A stretch of DNA of 64,000 nt from Qipengyuania polymorpha (GTDB lineage Bacteria > Pseudomonadota > Alphaproteobacteria > Sphingomonadales > Sphingomonadaceae). The notes below the pieces were generated by a model, which saw only the letters and a program-made list of their open reading frames with translations, searched no databases and had not been told where the DNA came from. A program made the translations under genes and the position numbers. Of this stretch, positions 1 to 7,381 are shown one piece after another. The stretch spans positions 434,001-498,000 of the forward strand of contig NZ_JAIGNK010000001.1 in the NCBI RefSeq assembly GCF_019711435.1. The letters are read 5' to 3'. Position 1 is the stretch's first letter; each line of letters begins with the position of its first letter.

Positions 1-468
1 TTTGGTGCCTTGTGCGTCGCTGAGCATCGCCTCCATGGCGCGCATCTGCTCGAGTATATTGAACAATGCTGGCTTGGCGGTGAGTTCAAACCACGCCGGA
101 ACGCTCGACTGATGTTCGACGAAGGCGGCGGAGATCACGGCAATACGGTCGATCTTCGCTTGTGCCATCGCCCCGAGCAGGTTGCGCGTGCCATCGGTAT
201 AGAGCGGCGGTGGATCGATCGCATTGCCCGGACCGAAAGCGACACCGAGCGTCGAGATAACCGCGCGGCAGCCATCGAGATCGCCCGCGAAATCGTCCGA
301 CAGCACATCGCATTCGATGTATTCGAAGTCGCCCACCCGCTCGTCTGATCCAGGCACTGTGTGTTCGAAGGCGCGGATCGGTATGTCCGAGGCAAGGGCA
401 CGCCTCAATAGCTCGCTGCCGGTCTTCCCGCCTGCCCCGAAGACAGCGATGGGCCTCGTATCAGTCAT
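1..468 (-). CDS. NAD(P)-binding Rossmann-fold protein (NmrA-like/atypical SDR), 3' part missing
   Basis: An open frame of 156 codons runs from ATG at 468 to the left edge without a stop, so the C-terminus is missing. The N-terminus reads IAVFGAGGKTGSELLRRAL, a GxxGxxG dinucleotide-binding loop at residues 7-17. It is followed by an SDR-like pattern (DVLSDDF at about 50, VISTLGV at about 70, a GTRNLLGAM segment at about 90, then a VISAAF strand). No YxxxK pair is visible in the available part, which fits NmrA/HSCARG-type reductases or sensors better than classical dehydrogenases. It lies 93 bases downstream of the lipoprotein gene in the same direction and may be the tail of that operon. AGGAA lies 8 bases before the ATG. 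Substrate unknown. Confidence 0.75.
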   Translation of the reverse strand, partial: MTDTRPIAVFGAGGKTGSELLRRALASDIPIRAFEHTVPGSDERVGDFEYIECDVLSDDFAGDLDGCRAVISTLGVAFGPGNAIDPPPLYTDGTRNLLGAMAQAKIDRIAVISAAFVEHQSSVPAWFELTAKPALFNILEQMRAMEAMLSDAQGTK

Positions 469-561
469 CTGCTTGTTCCTGTTAAGACTGGTGATGGCGA
501 CGAAGGGCGGAGGCACGGGCGCACGGGGTAGCCGACGGCCCGCCCACGCGCCCTGCCAGTA

Positions 562-1050
562 TCAGGCTCCGTCAGCCGGACAGGTGGTATAGCCCCAAAA
601 ACCGAACTCATCCTTGGCTCTTGGTGCTGCCACGATCATCTCCTGCATTTGCAGGCCCGCATCGCCTTCATCATCCAGCATACGGGTTTTGATCCGAAGC
701 TCGCCGTTCGCATAGCTGCCGGGGCCATCGGCGGTCACGGGGATCAATTTGCCATTGATCTTGATCGCTCCGCCCCCGTCACCGTCATAGACAAACGAGG
801 GAAAGGCCACTTCGGTCAAGCGGAACTGGCAGGCCTGTCCTGCGCCCAGAGCAGCAAGGTCCGCGTCATTCATGGTCCCGGGAAGCATGAGGCCCGGGTC
901 AACATTTGCCAGTGCACTGGCCGCGTCCTCGATCGGCGCGGCAGTGGCAGGCGGGTCGAGCTGGGCTTCGCGGTCATTTCCCGGAGCAGTATTCGAATTG
1001 CAGGCGGCGAGCGGAAGCGCGATGAGCGCCGTGAGAGCTATCTTGTTCAT
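562..1050 (-). CDS. Small secreted lipoprotein of unknown function
   Basis: The 162-residue product starts with a signal peptide and a lipobox (LPLAAC, Cys at about 17), so it is probably lipid-anchored in the outer membrane or periplasm. The mature part has a Pro/Ala-rich linker, then a compact domain with two cysteines (GQACQF and TTCPADGA near the C-terminus) that could form a disulfide. I do not recognise the family. The ATG at 1050 overlaps the stop of the DUF305 gene by four bases (ATGA), so it is translationally coupled to that operon. I chose this start over a longer frame because the signal peptide begins exactly there. Confidence 0.75.
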   Translation of the reverse strand: MNKIALTALIALPLAACNSNTAPGNDREAQLDPPATAAPIEDAASALANVDPGLMLPGTMNDADLAALGAGQACQFRLTEVAFPSFVYDGDGGGAIKINGKLIPVTADGPGSYANGELRIKTRMLDDEGDAGLQMQEMIVAAPRAKDEFGFWGYTTCPADGA

Positions 1051-1574
1051 TGCTGCATCTCCTCGGGCAGGCGTTCTTCGGTCCGCGGACCGTTCTGCTC
1101 GATATCGTCGATGAGATATTTCATCTCGGCGATTTCGCGGCGCTGGGCGACTATGATCGCTTGAGCGAGTTCGCGCACGCGAGGATCTTTCAGGCTCGCG
1201 CGTTCGCTGGTCATGATAGCGATCGAGTGGTGCGGAATCATCGCTGCCATATATTCGGTATCGTCGACGGTGGTCTGGCTGCGCACCAGCCATAGTGCGA
1301 GCGCGAACACAAAGGCCCCGACGCCCAGGATGATGAAGTTCTTGGTCCGGTCCTTGTACATGCCCCACATGAAGAGGAGCATGACGATCATCATCATCGC
1401 GCCCATGACGAACATCATCCAGAAGCGCGTTTCGCTCCAGAAAACATCGTCAATGGTGAAGGTGTTGGCATACATCAGGAAGAACATGATGACGGTCGAA
1501 GTCGACACCATGGCCATGAACCGCCAGTAGTTGCCGCCCCCTCCCTTGTCCGAGTGGGTCGTCTTTTCGGTCAT
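1047..1574 (-). CDS. DUF305 domain membrane protein
   Basis: 175 residues. Three hydrophobic segments (about 22-38, 51-70, 79-97) precede a C-terminal DUF305-type part with the family hallmark MIPHH at 112-116 and the following amphipathic helix (ASLKDPRVRELAQAI). DUF305 proteins are periplasmic or exported, His/Met-containing, and often sit in copper and silver resistance clusters, so a role in metal handling at the membrane is inferred. The gene is coupled by ATGA overlaps both to the upstream K+ channel gene and to the downstream lipoprotein gene. A shorter family version without the N-terminal membrane segments is common, so the anchor is notable. Confidence 0.85.
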   Translation of the reverse strand: MTEKTTHSDKGGGGNYWRFMAMVSTSTVIMFFLMYANTFTIDDVFWSETRFWMMFVMGAMMMIVMLLFMWGMYKDRTKNFIILGVGAFVFALALWLVRSQTTVDDTEYMAAMIPHHSIAIMTSERASLKDPRVRELAQAIIVAQRREIAEMKYLIDDIEQNGPRTEERLPEEMQQ

Positions 1575-1984
1575 GCTTTTTCTCCTTTTTGCATCATGGT
1601 CCAGAATAGCTGCGCCGAGCAGCTGATGAGAGCGAAGCCGGTGAGGGCCTCGACGCCGGCGAGAACTCTCAGGTGCTCGGTCGGATAAATGTCGCCCAGG
1701 CCCAGTGTGGTCACGTTGATGAGCGAGAAATAGAAGTAGTCCATCCAGTCCATTGAAGGCGCCTTGTCGAACCCTCCCAAGCCCCATTGCGCGCCCAGCC
1801 AGAAACCCGCGGCAAAAAGGATCGCCACGATGAAATGCGACGCGAGCACGAGCAGCGACACGGCAAGCTTTGCCAGCGTATCGCGGCGGCGATCGAGAAT
1901 CCGGTGGCCGACACCCAGAATGGCAAGGTGGGAAGCGACGGCTGCAAGGAACAGAAAGACGGCGAGAAGGAGCGCGGTGATCAT
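1571..1984 (-). CDS. Two-TM potassium-channel-like protein (Ion_trans_2)
   Basis: 137 residues with a selectivity-filter signature TTLGLGD at 92-98, preceded by a pore helix (MDYFYFSLIN) and followed by a last membrane helix (about 106-128). Two further hydrophobic stretches lie at 3-27 and 40-64, giving a pore module of the KcsA/Ion_trans_2 kind with an extra N-terminal helix. No cytoplasmic RCK or cyclic-nucleotide domain is present. It overlaps both neighbours by ATGA, so it belongs to the same translationally coupled operon as the glutaredoxin-MauE and DUF305 genes. GLGD instead of the usual GYGD at the filter leaves ion selectivity open. Confidence 0.8.
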   Translation of the reverse strand: MITALLLAVFLFLAAVASHLAILGVGHRILDRRRDTLAKLAVSLLVLASHFIVAILFAAGFWLGAQWGLGGFDKAPSMDWMDYFYFSLINVTTLGLGDIYPTEHLRVLAGVEALTGFALISCSAQLFWTMMQKGEKA

Positions 1985-2742
1985 GCGAGAAGCTTCACGC
2001 CCATCCACAGGCCCATCCCCATCATGAATAGATTTTCGGTCAGCGAGACGAAGCCGAGCGGCACATTGCTGCTGCCGCCGACGCAAGCGCATTTGAGCTC
2101 ACGCTTGTCGATGTAGACAGCCTTGAAGACGCTGACAGCGCCGACGGTGCCGATGAACAATGCCAACGGAGCAGAAAGCCACGTCAGCGCGCCCGCGGTC
2201 ATGAGAATGCCGGCAGCGGCTTCGCCGAAAGGGTAGACGAAGCCATAGGGCACCCAGCGCCGCGCCAGCAGGTCGTAATTGAGGAACATCGTCGAGAAAC
2301 TGCGCACGTCCTGAAGCTTCTGAACGGCGAGCAGGGTCATCGACAGGCTGACGAACCATTCGGCGGCCCGGACAGTGAAGAGGTTATCAAAAAAAGCCCA
2401 GCTCAGTCCGAGCGCGAGCAGAAGCGCGACCGCGAAAATCGCAATGACCGGCTGATAGCTGGTCTCGCCTTCCTCCGGCTGCGAACGGCTCTTGCCGAAG
2501 AACTCGCGGACATCGTCATAGCCGCCAATGCGCTTGTCTTCGATAAAGGTCTGCGGGGTGGTCTCGACGTTGTGCTTGTCCTTGAATGCGTCGGTTTCCT
2601 CCCTGCTGGTCAGGTGATGATCGTCGACCTCGAAACCTTGCCGCTTGAGAAGATCGACCGTCTTGATGCCATAGGGACAGACATGGTCCTCCATTACCAT
2701 GCGGTAGACCGCCGCTGTTCGGGTCGTCATGAATCGCTCCAT
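1981..2742 (-). CDS. Glutaredoxin-MauE-like fusion membrane protein
   Basis: 253 residues. Residues 10-85 form a glutaredoxin fold with a monothiol CPYG site (Cys22), the cis-proline motif TTPQTF at 61-66 and a GGYDD loop at 73-77. After a short linker come about five hydrophobic segments of the MauE/DoxX type, ending with a CACVGG motif (Cys218, Cys220) before SSNVPLGF, typical of MauE-like proteins. MauE is known for disulfide handling in methylamine dehydrogenase maturation. A periplasmic or membrane thiol-redox role tied to metal stress is inferred here. First gene of the minus-strand operon. ATG at 2742 or 2730 (MTTRT) are both possible starts. Confidence 0.8.
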   Translation of the reverse strand: MERFMTTRTAAVYRMVMEDHVCPYGIKTVDLLKRQGFEVDDHHLTSREETDAFKDKHNVETTPQTFIEDKRIGGYDDVREFFGKSRSQPEEGETSYQPVIAIFAVALLLALGLSWAFFDNLFTVRAAEWFVSLSMTLLAVQKLQDVRSFSTMFLNYDLLARRWVPYGFVYPFGEAAAGILMTAGALTWLSAPLALFIGTVGAVSVFKAVYIDKRELKCACVGGSSNVPLGFVSLTENLFMMGMGLWMGVKLLA

Positions 2743-2841
2743 CTGTTTTGCCTGACGTGTCTCGTGCTCAACGCCGGTTTTCGGTGAACGGTTTCGAAAA
2801 ACCCCGCTGCAAGAGCCTCAAGGCCCAGCGAAAAGTTGCCA

Positions 2842-4194
2842 TCAACTCTTCTCTTCTGACCGATCATCTTTGTGAGAAGCGGGCGCTTCGGAATTGTGCG
2901 AAAGGTAAATCCATTCTCCCACGAAGACTGCGACGATGCCGATCGCCGCATAGGCGACAACGGCAGGATCGCTGCGCAATTTGGCCGCGGTAAAAGCTGC
3001 AAGGACCACGCCATCTGCCGCGAGTGCTGTAAGAAGTATTGTTGCGCGCGCGCCGACTTCCTTGCGCAGGTGACGCAGGACGCCCCAATGCACCAGCATA
3101 TCCATGACGAGGTAGAAGAAGGCGCCTAGCGAGGCGATCCGCGACAGATCGAACAGGACGGCAAGCGTCCCGGCAATGACCACCGTATAGACCAGCATGT
3201 GGCTGCGAATTCCGCCGCTCATACCGAAATGGCTGTGCGGGATCATCTTCATGTCGGTCAGCATCGCAAGCATGCGCGACACAGCAAATACGCTCGCGAT
3301 CACGCCCGAAGTCGTGGCGGCGATCGCGATCGCGACGGTGAAATAGAAGCCCAGCTCACCCAGCGCCGGACGCGCCGCTGCCGCGAGCGAGTAATCGCGC
3401 GCCTCGACGATCTCGGATATGCTCAGGCTCGAACCCACGGCCAATGCGACGAGCAGATAGATCACGATGCAGACCGCGATCGAGATCATGATGGTCCGAC
3501 CGACATTCTTGTGCGGGTCGACGATTTCGCCGCCGCTATTGGTAATCGTGGTGAAGCCCTTGAAGGCGAGGATCGAGAAAGCAACAGAGGCGAGCATGGC
3601 TTCTGCATTCGTCATCGAAACGGGCTGCGAAAACGCGCCTGATGAAAAACCGCTGGCCCAGATCGCCGCGACTGCGAACAGCGCTATGCCGCCGATCTTG
3701 ATGGCGGACATGATGAGCGAGAAGCCGCTTACCGACTTGTTGCCCGCTGCATTGACGAGATAGGCGAAGATGATGAGGGCAAGCGCTGCGAGAGAAACGA
3801 GCCACCCGCTGCTTTCGAGGCCGAACGGGCGCAGCGCGTAAGTCGCGAAGGTGCGGGCTACGAGGCTTTCATTGATGACCATCGAGAGCGCCATCAGGAG
3901 CGAGGCAGAGGCGGCGATCACGCCGGGTCCGTATGCTTTTTGCAAGATCATCGCGATGCCGCCCGAAGACGGCCATTTGTTCGACATCTTGATATAGCTG
4001 TAGGCCGCCAGCGAGGTTACCAGCGCGCCAGCGATGAAGGATAAGGGGAAGAGCGGACCGGCAAGCTCGGCGATCTGCCCGGTCAGCGCGAATATGCCGG
4101 CACCGATCATGACGCCGGTTCCCATCGCCACGCCGCCCAGCAGGGTTATCGAGCCAGCTGTCTCGCTTTGATTCTCGTGCTCATGGTCTTGCAA
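2842..4194 (-). CDS. APC superfamily amino acid permease
   Basis: 450 residues with about 12 hydrophobic helices. The first carries the APC signature GTGVMIGAGIF at about 25-35, and the second ends in a SSGGIAMILQKAYG segment typical of the family. Substrate cannot be told from sequence; the closest general type is the APC/YfnA group. The C-terminus is charged and cytoplasmic. It lies 100 bases upstream of the glutaredoxin-MauE operon in the same direction. A perfect copy of the island promoter motif sits at 4245-4271 and points at this gene, so it is probably part of the metal-responsive sigma regulon, which is unusual for an amino acid carrier. Confidence 0.85.
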   Translation of the reverse strand: MQDHEHENQSETAGSITLLGGVAMGTGVMIGAGIFALTGQIAELAGPLFPLSFIAGALVTSLAAYSYIKMSNKWPSSGGIAMILQKAYGPGVIAASASLLMALSMVINESLVARTFATYALRPFGLESSGWLVSLAALALIIFAYLVNAAGNKSVSGFSLIMSAIKIGGIALFAVAAIWASGFSSGAFSQPVSMTNAEAMLASVAFSILAFKGFTTITNSGGEIVDPHKNVGRTIMISIAVCIVIYLLVALAVGSSLSISEIVEARDYSLAAAARPALGELGFYFTVAIAIAATTSGVIASVFAVSRMLAMLTDMKMIPHSHFGMSGGIRSHMLVYTVVIAGTLAVLFDLSRIASLGAFFYLVMDMLVHWGVLRHLRKEVGARATILLTALAADGVVLAAFTAAKLRSDPAVVAYAAIGIVAVFVGEWIYLSHNSEAPASHKDDRSEEKS

Positions 4195-4244
4195 GACTTT
4201 CCCCTGTCGATGGTCTCCCGTTCAAGAAAGATCATGCCGGACAG

Positions 4245-4271
4245 TACGTTCAGCCGGGGCTCATCCCTCAA
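4245..4271 (-). promoter_or_regulatory. Predicted ECF sigma promoter upstream of APC permease
   Basis: On the minus strand TTGAGGG (4271-4265), a 16-base spacer and CGTA (4248-4245). The same two blocks with the same spacing occur at four other island promoters. Initiation would fall about 40 bases before the permease ATG at 4194. Spacing and the CGTA -10 block are typical of ECF sigma factors. Confidence 0.65.
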
Positions 4272-4405
4272 AAATATTTCAGGACAAATCCGGAGGGTTG
4301 CGTTTTGCTCGGGGCGCTCGAGCAAATTGCGGCCCAAAGCGGACTGCTTGCGCAGCTGAAAATGCTCGGCGAGTATCAAGGCACGCGTCCATCGCCGCCG
4401 ATTTA

Positions 4406-4681
4406 CTACGTCCTGAACCGGTTACGGAAAAATCGCAGCAGTGGCACCCCAATGACCGCGATGTACCAACCGTACAGAAAGCTGCCGAGAGCGCCTGCCA
4501 AAAAGCCCGAGAGGGTTAGCCATTCGAAACCGGGAAGCAGCGGCGCCCACGCTTCGTGCATGTGCACCTGTTCGGGCGCGAGCAGGCCGAAACCGATGCA
4601 GATCAGGTAGCTGAAAAGCAGGAAGAGGCTGAGTGTCCAGCCCCATATGAGAATTGAGGTTCTGACCGAATAGTCCGACAT
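4406..4681 (-). CDS. Small two-helix membrane protein, DUF5676-like
   Basis: 91 residues with hydrophobic helices at about 10-33 and 55-80, joined by a periplasmic loop (LAPEQVHMHEAWAPLLPGFEW) containing two His and a Met. Helix 2 has the Gly-rich pattern GFLAGALGSFLYGWYIA and the protein ends in a basic tail (RFFRNRFRT). This layout matches DUF5676 membrane proteins, which recur in copper-resistance clusters; function unknown. It is the third gene of the methyltransferase-DUF411 operon, 44 bases after the DUF411 stop, and so falls under the promoter at 5933-5959. Confidence 0.65.
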   Translation of the reverse strand: MSDYSVRTSILIWGWTLSLFLLFSYLICIGFGLLAPEQVHMHEAWAPLLPGFEWLTLSGFLAGALGSFLYGWYIAVIGVPLLRFFRNRFRT

Positions 4682-4725
4682 GATGGTCCTCCGTTAGAGT
4701 TGGCGCGAAAATGGCTTGTCCATAG

Positions 4726-5193
4726 TCACGGGTAGGATGCGAACACGCTCCGCCCGCCTGGGCCGAAGGCGATGACATCATAGGGCTGCACCTGCTCTCC
4801 GACTTCCATTCCGGGCGAGCCAAGCGGCATTCCGGGCACAGCCAGGCCAGCAACGTCTTCGGGGCGTTCGCGCAATAGCTTCGCGACGGCATCGGCCGGC
4901 ACGTGGCCTTCGATGATATAGCCATCGACTTCCATCGTGTGACACGACCACAGATCCTGTGGCACACCCTTGGCTGTCTTGAGCGCAGCCATGTCGTCGG
5001 TGTCGACCGAGGCGACCTCTGCTTCGAGCCCATGTTCGACGTGACCGGCCCAGCTGAGACAGCAGCCGCATCCTGCGTCGCGGAACATCGTGTAGGTCGC
5101 GGCCTGCGCTGCATTCGAGCAGGCTGCAAGGGCGAGGAGGAGCGAGGCCGCCAGCGAACGGCGTAGCGGTCTCGAATCTTTCGTGAGGTTCAT
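4726..5193 (-). CDS. DUF411 metal-binding lipoprotein
   Basis: 155 residues. A signal peptide ends in a lipobox (ALAAC, Cys25). The mature part opens like DUF411 proteins: TYTMFRDAGCGCCLSWAGHV with a GCGCC cluster at 41-45, then SCHT (83-86) and EGHVPA (95-100), which supply Cys and His candidate ligands. A Met/Gly segment GMPLGSPGMEVG follows near 120. DUF411 proteins are found next to copper exporters and oxidases and are thought to bind copper in the periplasm. The start codon overlaps the methyltransferase stop by four bases (ATGA), so both are translated from one mRNA. Confidence 0.88.
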   Translation of the reverse strand: MNLTKDSRPLRRSLAASLLLALAACSNAAQAATYTMFRDAGCGCCLSWAGHVEHGLEAEVASVDTDDMAALKTAKGVPQDLWSCHTMEVDGYIIEGHVPADAVAKLLRERPEDVAGLAVPGMPLGSPGMEVGEQVQPYDVIAFGPGGRSVFASYP

Positions 5194-5876
5194 TGGACAT
5201 TGCCTTTCTTGATGCCGCGCCAGAGAGAAATGGTTCCGGTCGCGGTATGGATACGATCGAGCAATTCGGCGTCTGCGAAAATCTCGGCGAGCAATTTCTC
5301 GACGGCTCCGTCGGCGCTCGGCTGGGTGTCCTTCACGCCGTCGAGAAGCTGAACGCTCGAACGGAACAGCGCGCGCATGACTGGAGCATCCTGCCCCATA
5401 TAGTCGGCAATCAGCGCCATGCCCCCGGGGGCCAGAAGGTTCTCGATCTGCTCGAGGATCGCGCGTTTTTGCGAAACGGGCACCTGGTGAAGGACGAGAC
5501 TGCTGACGATCTTATCTGGTTGCCAGCCGTCGGAAAGCTCGAGACTGTCAAGAAAGCCGTTGTGCCACCGGACCATATCGACTCCGGCACCGAATTTGCG
5601 CTGCGCGATCGCCAGCGCGGCGGGGTCTGGCTCAACGCCGATGAAGCCGGCTTCGGGACAGCTGGCCATCAGCGCTCTGAGCAAGGTCCCGGTGCCGCAC
5701 CCGACATCGATGACCTTGTCGCCCGGCACCAATACGGCCTCTTCGACGATCGCGCGGCGCCACCGGCTCTCGCGCGTAAAGATTGCGATCGCGCGGTCAT
5801 AGAACGGCGTGAGCCAGCTTTTGCCCAGCGGCGGAGTGAACTCGCGTTCTTTTGACGGAACTGCCGCGCTTTTCAT
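5190..5876 (-). CDS. Class I SAM-dependent methyltransferase
   Basis: 228 residues with a complete AdoMet-binding fold: motif I VIDVGCGTGTLL at 55-66, acidic residue of motif II (GVEPDP) near 80, and the later strand LLAPGGMALIADY near 150. The overall pattern resembles UbiE/Methyltransf_25 enzymes; the substrate is unknown. It is the first gene of a minus-strand operon with DUF411 and the DUF5676-like gene, divergent from the sigma-factor operon. The link with metal resistance is by position and shared promoter type only. Confidence 0.82.
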   Translation of the reverse strand: MKSAAVPSKEREFTPPLGKSWLTPFYDRAIAIFTRESRWRRAIVEEAVLVPGDKVIDVGCGTGTLLRALMASCPEAGFIGVEPDPAALAIAQRKFGAGVDMVRWHNGFLDSLELSDGWQPDKIVSSLVLHQVPVSQKRAILEQIENLLAPGGMALIADYMGQDAPVMRALFRSSVQLLDGVKDTQPSADGAVEKLLAEIFADAELLDRIHTATGTISLWRGIKKGNVQ

Positions 5877-5932
5877 GCCATGGCTCCCATTCGACGCTGG
5901 TACATACCGCTGTTGCTACAGTTATCTCCTCT

Positions 5933-5959
5933 TACGCGTCGCCAACCCGCAGCCCTCAA
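5933..5959 (-). promoter_or_regulatory. Predicted ECF sigma promoter of methyltransferase-DUF411 operon
   Basis: Minus-strand TTGAGGG (5959-5953), 16-base spacer, CGTA (5936-5933), about 57 bases before the ATG at 5876. It stands back to back with the promoter at 5969-5995: the two -35 blocks are 9 bases apart and form an inverted repeat. Confidence 0.7.
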
Positions 5960-5968
5960 AAAAGAAAC

Positions 5969-5995
5969 TTGAGGGTTTGCGCGAAGTGTCGCGTA
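5969..5995 (+). promoter_or_regulatory. Predicted ECF sigma promoter of the cnrYXH-like operon
   Basis: TTGAGGG (5969-5975), 16-base spacer, CGTA (5992-5995), about 30 bases before the ATG at 6026. As this operon encodes an ECF sigma factor, the site would give autoregulation, as is usual for cnr-type systems. Confidence 0.72.
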
Positions 5996-6025
5996 TAGGA
6001 ACCGTGCAACCGACAGGAGCAAGGG

Positions 6026-6322
6026 ATGCGTGAAAATCAGACACTCGATGCGATGCTCGGCACCATGGCCTCGCAGAAGGCTGGCGACGTGCCGCCCGAC
6101 TTCATGAACGGCGTCTGGCAGCGCGCGGGACAGCTTGGCGAAATTGCCGATCAGCGACGCAGAATGGCCTTGTTCGCCGGTCTGTTTGTCGTCGGGCTGG
6201 CAGCTGGCGCAGGGACCAGCGGATGGCCTTCCGAATATGGCGCTCCTACAGAAATTGTTGGCGAGAGCCTCGTTGGCGGAGAATCCCTGTCACCCGCTGC
6301 TTTGCTTCATGTGGGGTCATAG
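6026..6322 (+). CDS. CnrY-like anti-sigma membrane protein
   Basis: 98 residues: a polar N-terminal half (1-46) with two short amphipathic helices, one membrane segment (about 47-64, MALFAGLFVVGLAAGAG), then a short periplasmic tail. CnrY of Cupriavidus metallidurans has about 95 residues and the same layout: the cytoplasmic part holds the sigma factor and the membrane part contacts CnrX. The identification rests on length, topology and gene order (Y-X-H), since these anti-sigmas are poorly conserved. The stop is 3 bases before the TTG of the sensor gene. GGAGC lies before the ATG. Confidence 0.6.
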   Translation: MRENQTLDAMLGTMASQKAGDVPPDFMNGVWQRAGQLGEIADQRRRMALFAGLFVVGLAAGAGTSGWPSEYGAPTEIVGESLVGGESLSPAALLHVGS

Positions 6323-6325
6323 GCG

Positions 6326-6760
6326 TTGAAGAAGTTTCACCTTGTCCTGGCGGTCCTGCTGGCGGCGCTCGCAGGATGTCTCGGAGCTTTTGCCGCCGAT
6401 CGCTGGGCCAACAACGATGCCGAGGGCAGCCTGCACCAGTTCGTGCACGATGAGCTGTCGCTCACGGCTGACCAGGAGCAGCGGCTCGATGCGCTCGAAG
6501 CGCGTTTCGCGGTAGAACAGGCAAGGCTCGAAGCCTCTGCGCGCGCAGCCAACGCCCAGCTCGCCCAGGCAATGGAAACCGAGCACGAATACGGGCCCGA
6601 AGTCAGTGCCGCGATCGACGAGGTGCATGCGCGCATGGGCGATTTGCAAAAAGCGACCGTGCGCCACGTCTTCGACATGCGGGAAATTCTCGATCCCGAT
6701 CAGCAGCTCCAGTTCGACCGGAAAGTGTCCGCGGCCCTCACGCGCGATCCGCGTGACTGA
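6326..6760 (+). CDS. CnrX-like periplasmic metal sensor
   Basis: 144 residues, TTG start. A signal/anchor helix (4-23) precedes a four-helix-hairpin periplasmic domain. The residues known to bind Co/Ni in CnrX (His42, His46, Glu63, His119, Met123, from memory of the published structure) all have counterparts here at a constant offset of five: His37, His41, Glu58, His114, Met118. The last pair lies in the motif HVFDMR, close to HVFEMR in CnrX. The protein should therefore sense a divalent metal and release the anti-sigma. Whether the trigger is Co, Ni or Cu cannot be read from sequence. Family relatives include ZraP/CpxP-type heavy-metal-resistance proteins. Confidence 0.82.
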   Translation: MKKFHLVLAVLLAALAGCLGAFAADRWANNDAEGSLHQFVHDELSLTADQEQRLDALEARFAVEQARLEASARAANAQLAQAMETEHEYGPEVSAAIDEVHARMGDLQKATVRHVFDMREILDPDQQLQFDRKVSAALTRDPRD

Positions 6761-6766
6761 CCAGCC

Positions 6767-7333
6767 TTGGCAGCGGTGGATGACACTTCGAATGAAGCTC
6801 TGATCGGGCGGGCGATAGCCGGTGACAAGCGGGCGTTCACAGCTCTCGTCGAGAGCGAGATCGCCCGGTTGATTGCGCTTGCCACGCGCATGCTGGGTTC
6901 ACCATCGCGGGCCGAAGATGTCGTTCAGGACGGTCTCGCGTCGGTCTGGCTGACTCGTCATCGCCTCGATCCGAGCAAGCCCATCGGTCCCTATTTGACG
7001 ACAATCGTTCTCAACCGGTGCCGCGACAGGCTCCGCCGCAGGAAAGTTATTGGCTTCCTTGGTTTGCCGGATGGGCGGGAAGCCGACGCCGTTGCCGACG
7101 ATGCTCCTAATCCCGAAAATGTTGCCGGAGCCCGCGAACAGCTGCGGCTGGTCCAGGCCGAAATCGGGCGCTTGCCGGTGCGCCTACAAGAGGCGCTCGT
7201 GCTGGTCACTGTCGAGGGGTACAGCCAGGCCGAGGCTGCCGAGCTGCTCGGCACCACCGAGAAAGCCGTCGAGACGCGCATCTATCGTGCGCGCAACCGG
7301 CTGAAGGAGCGGTTCGAAAAGTTTGAGGGGTAG
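6767..7333 (+). CDS. ECF-family RNA polymerase sigma factor (CnrH-like)
   Basis: 188 residues. Region 2 spans about 15-85, with the core-binding helix RAEDVVQDGLASVWLTRHRL. Region 4 spans about 125-180 and contains a helix-turn-helix (GYSQAEAAELLGTTEKAVETRIYRARNRL). There is no region 3, as expected for ECF factors, and length matches CnrH (about 191). It is the last gene of the Y-X-H operon. TTG at 6767 is the first start; GTG at 6776 is an alternative. Five TTGAGGG-N16-CGTA sites in the island are the likely targets. One of them lies inside the last codons of this gene and serves copA. Confidence 0.85.
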   Translation: MAAVDDTSNEALIGRAIAGDKRAFTALVESEIARLIALATRMLGSPSRAEDVVQDGLASVWLTRHRLDPSKPIGPYLTTIVLNRCRDRLRRRKVIGFLGLPDGREADAVADDAPNPENVAGAREQLRLVQAEIGRLPVRLQEALVLVTVEGYSQAEAAELLGTTEKAVETRIYRARNRLKERFEKFEG

Positions 7334-7349
7334 GGCAGGTGGCCGCGTA
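7323..7349 (+). promoter_or_regulatory. Predicted ECF sigma promoter of copA operon
   Basis: TTGAGGG (7323-7329, inside the 3' end of the sigma gene), 16-base spacer, CGTA (7346-7349), 32 bases before the copA ATG. It matches the sites at 5969 and 12657 in both blocks and spacing. Confidence 0.7.
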
Positions 7350-7381
7350 TGTGACGGTATACGCATTTTCAGGAGCCCCCT

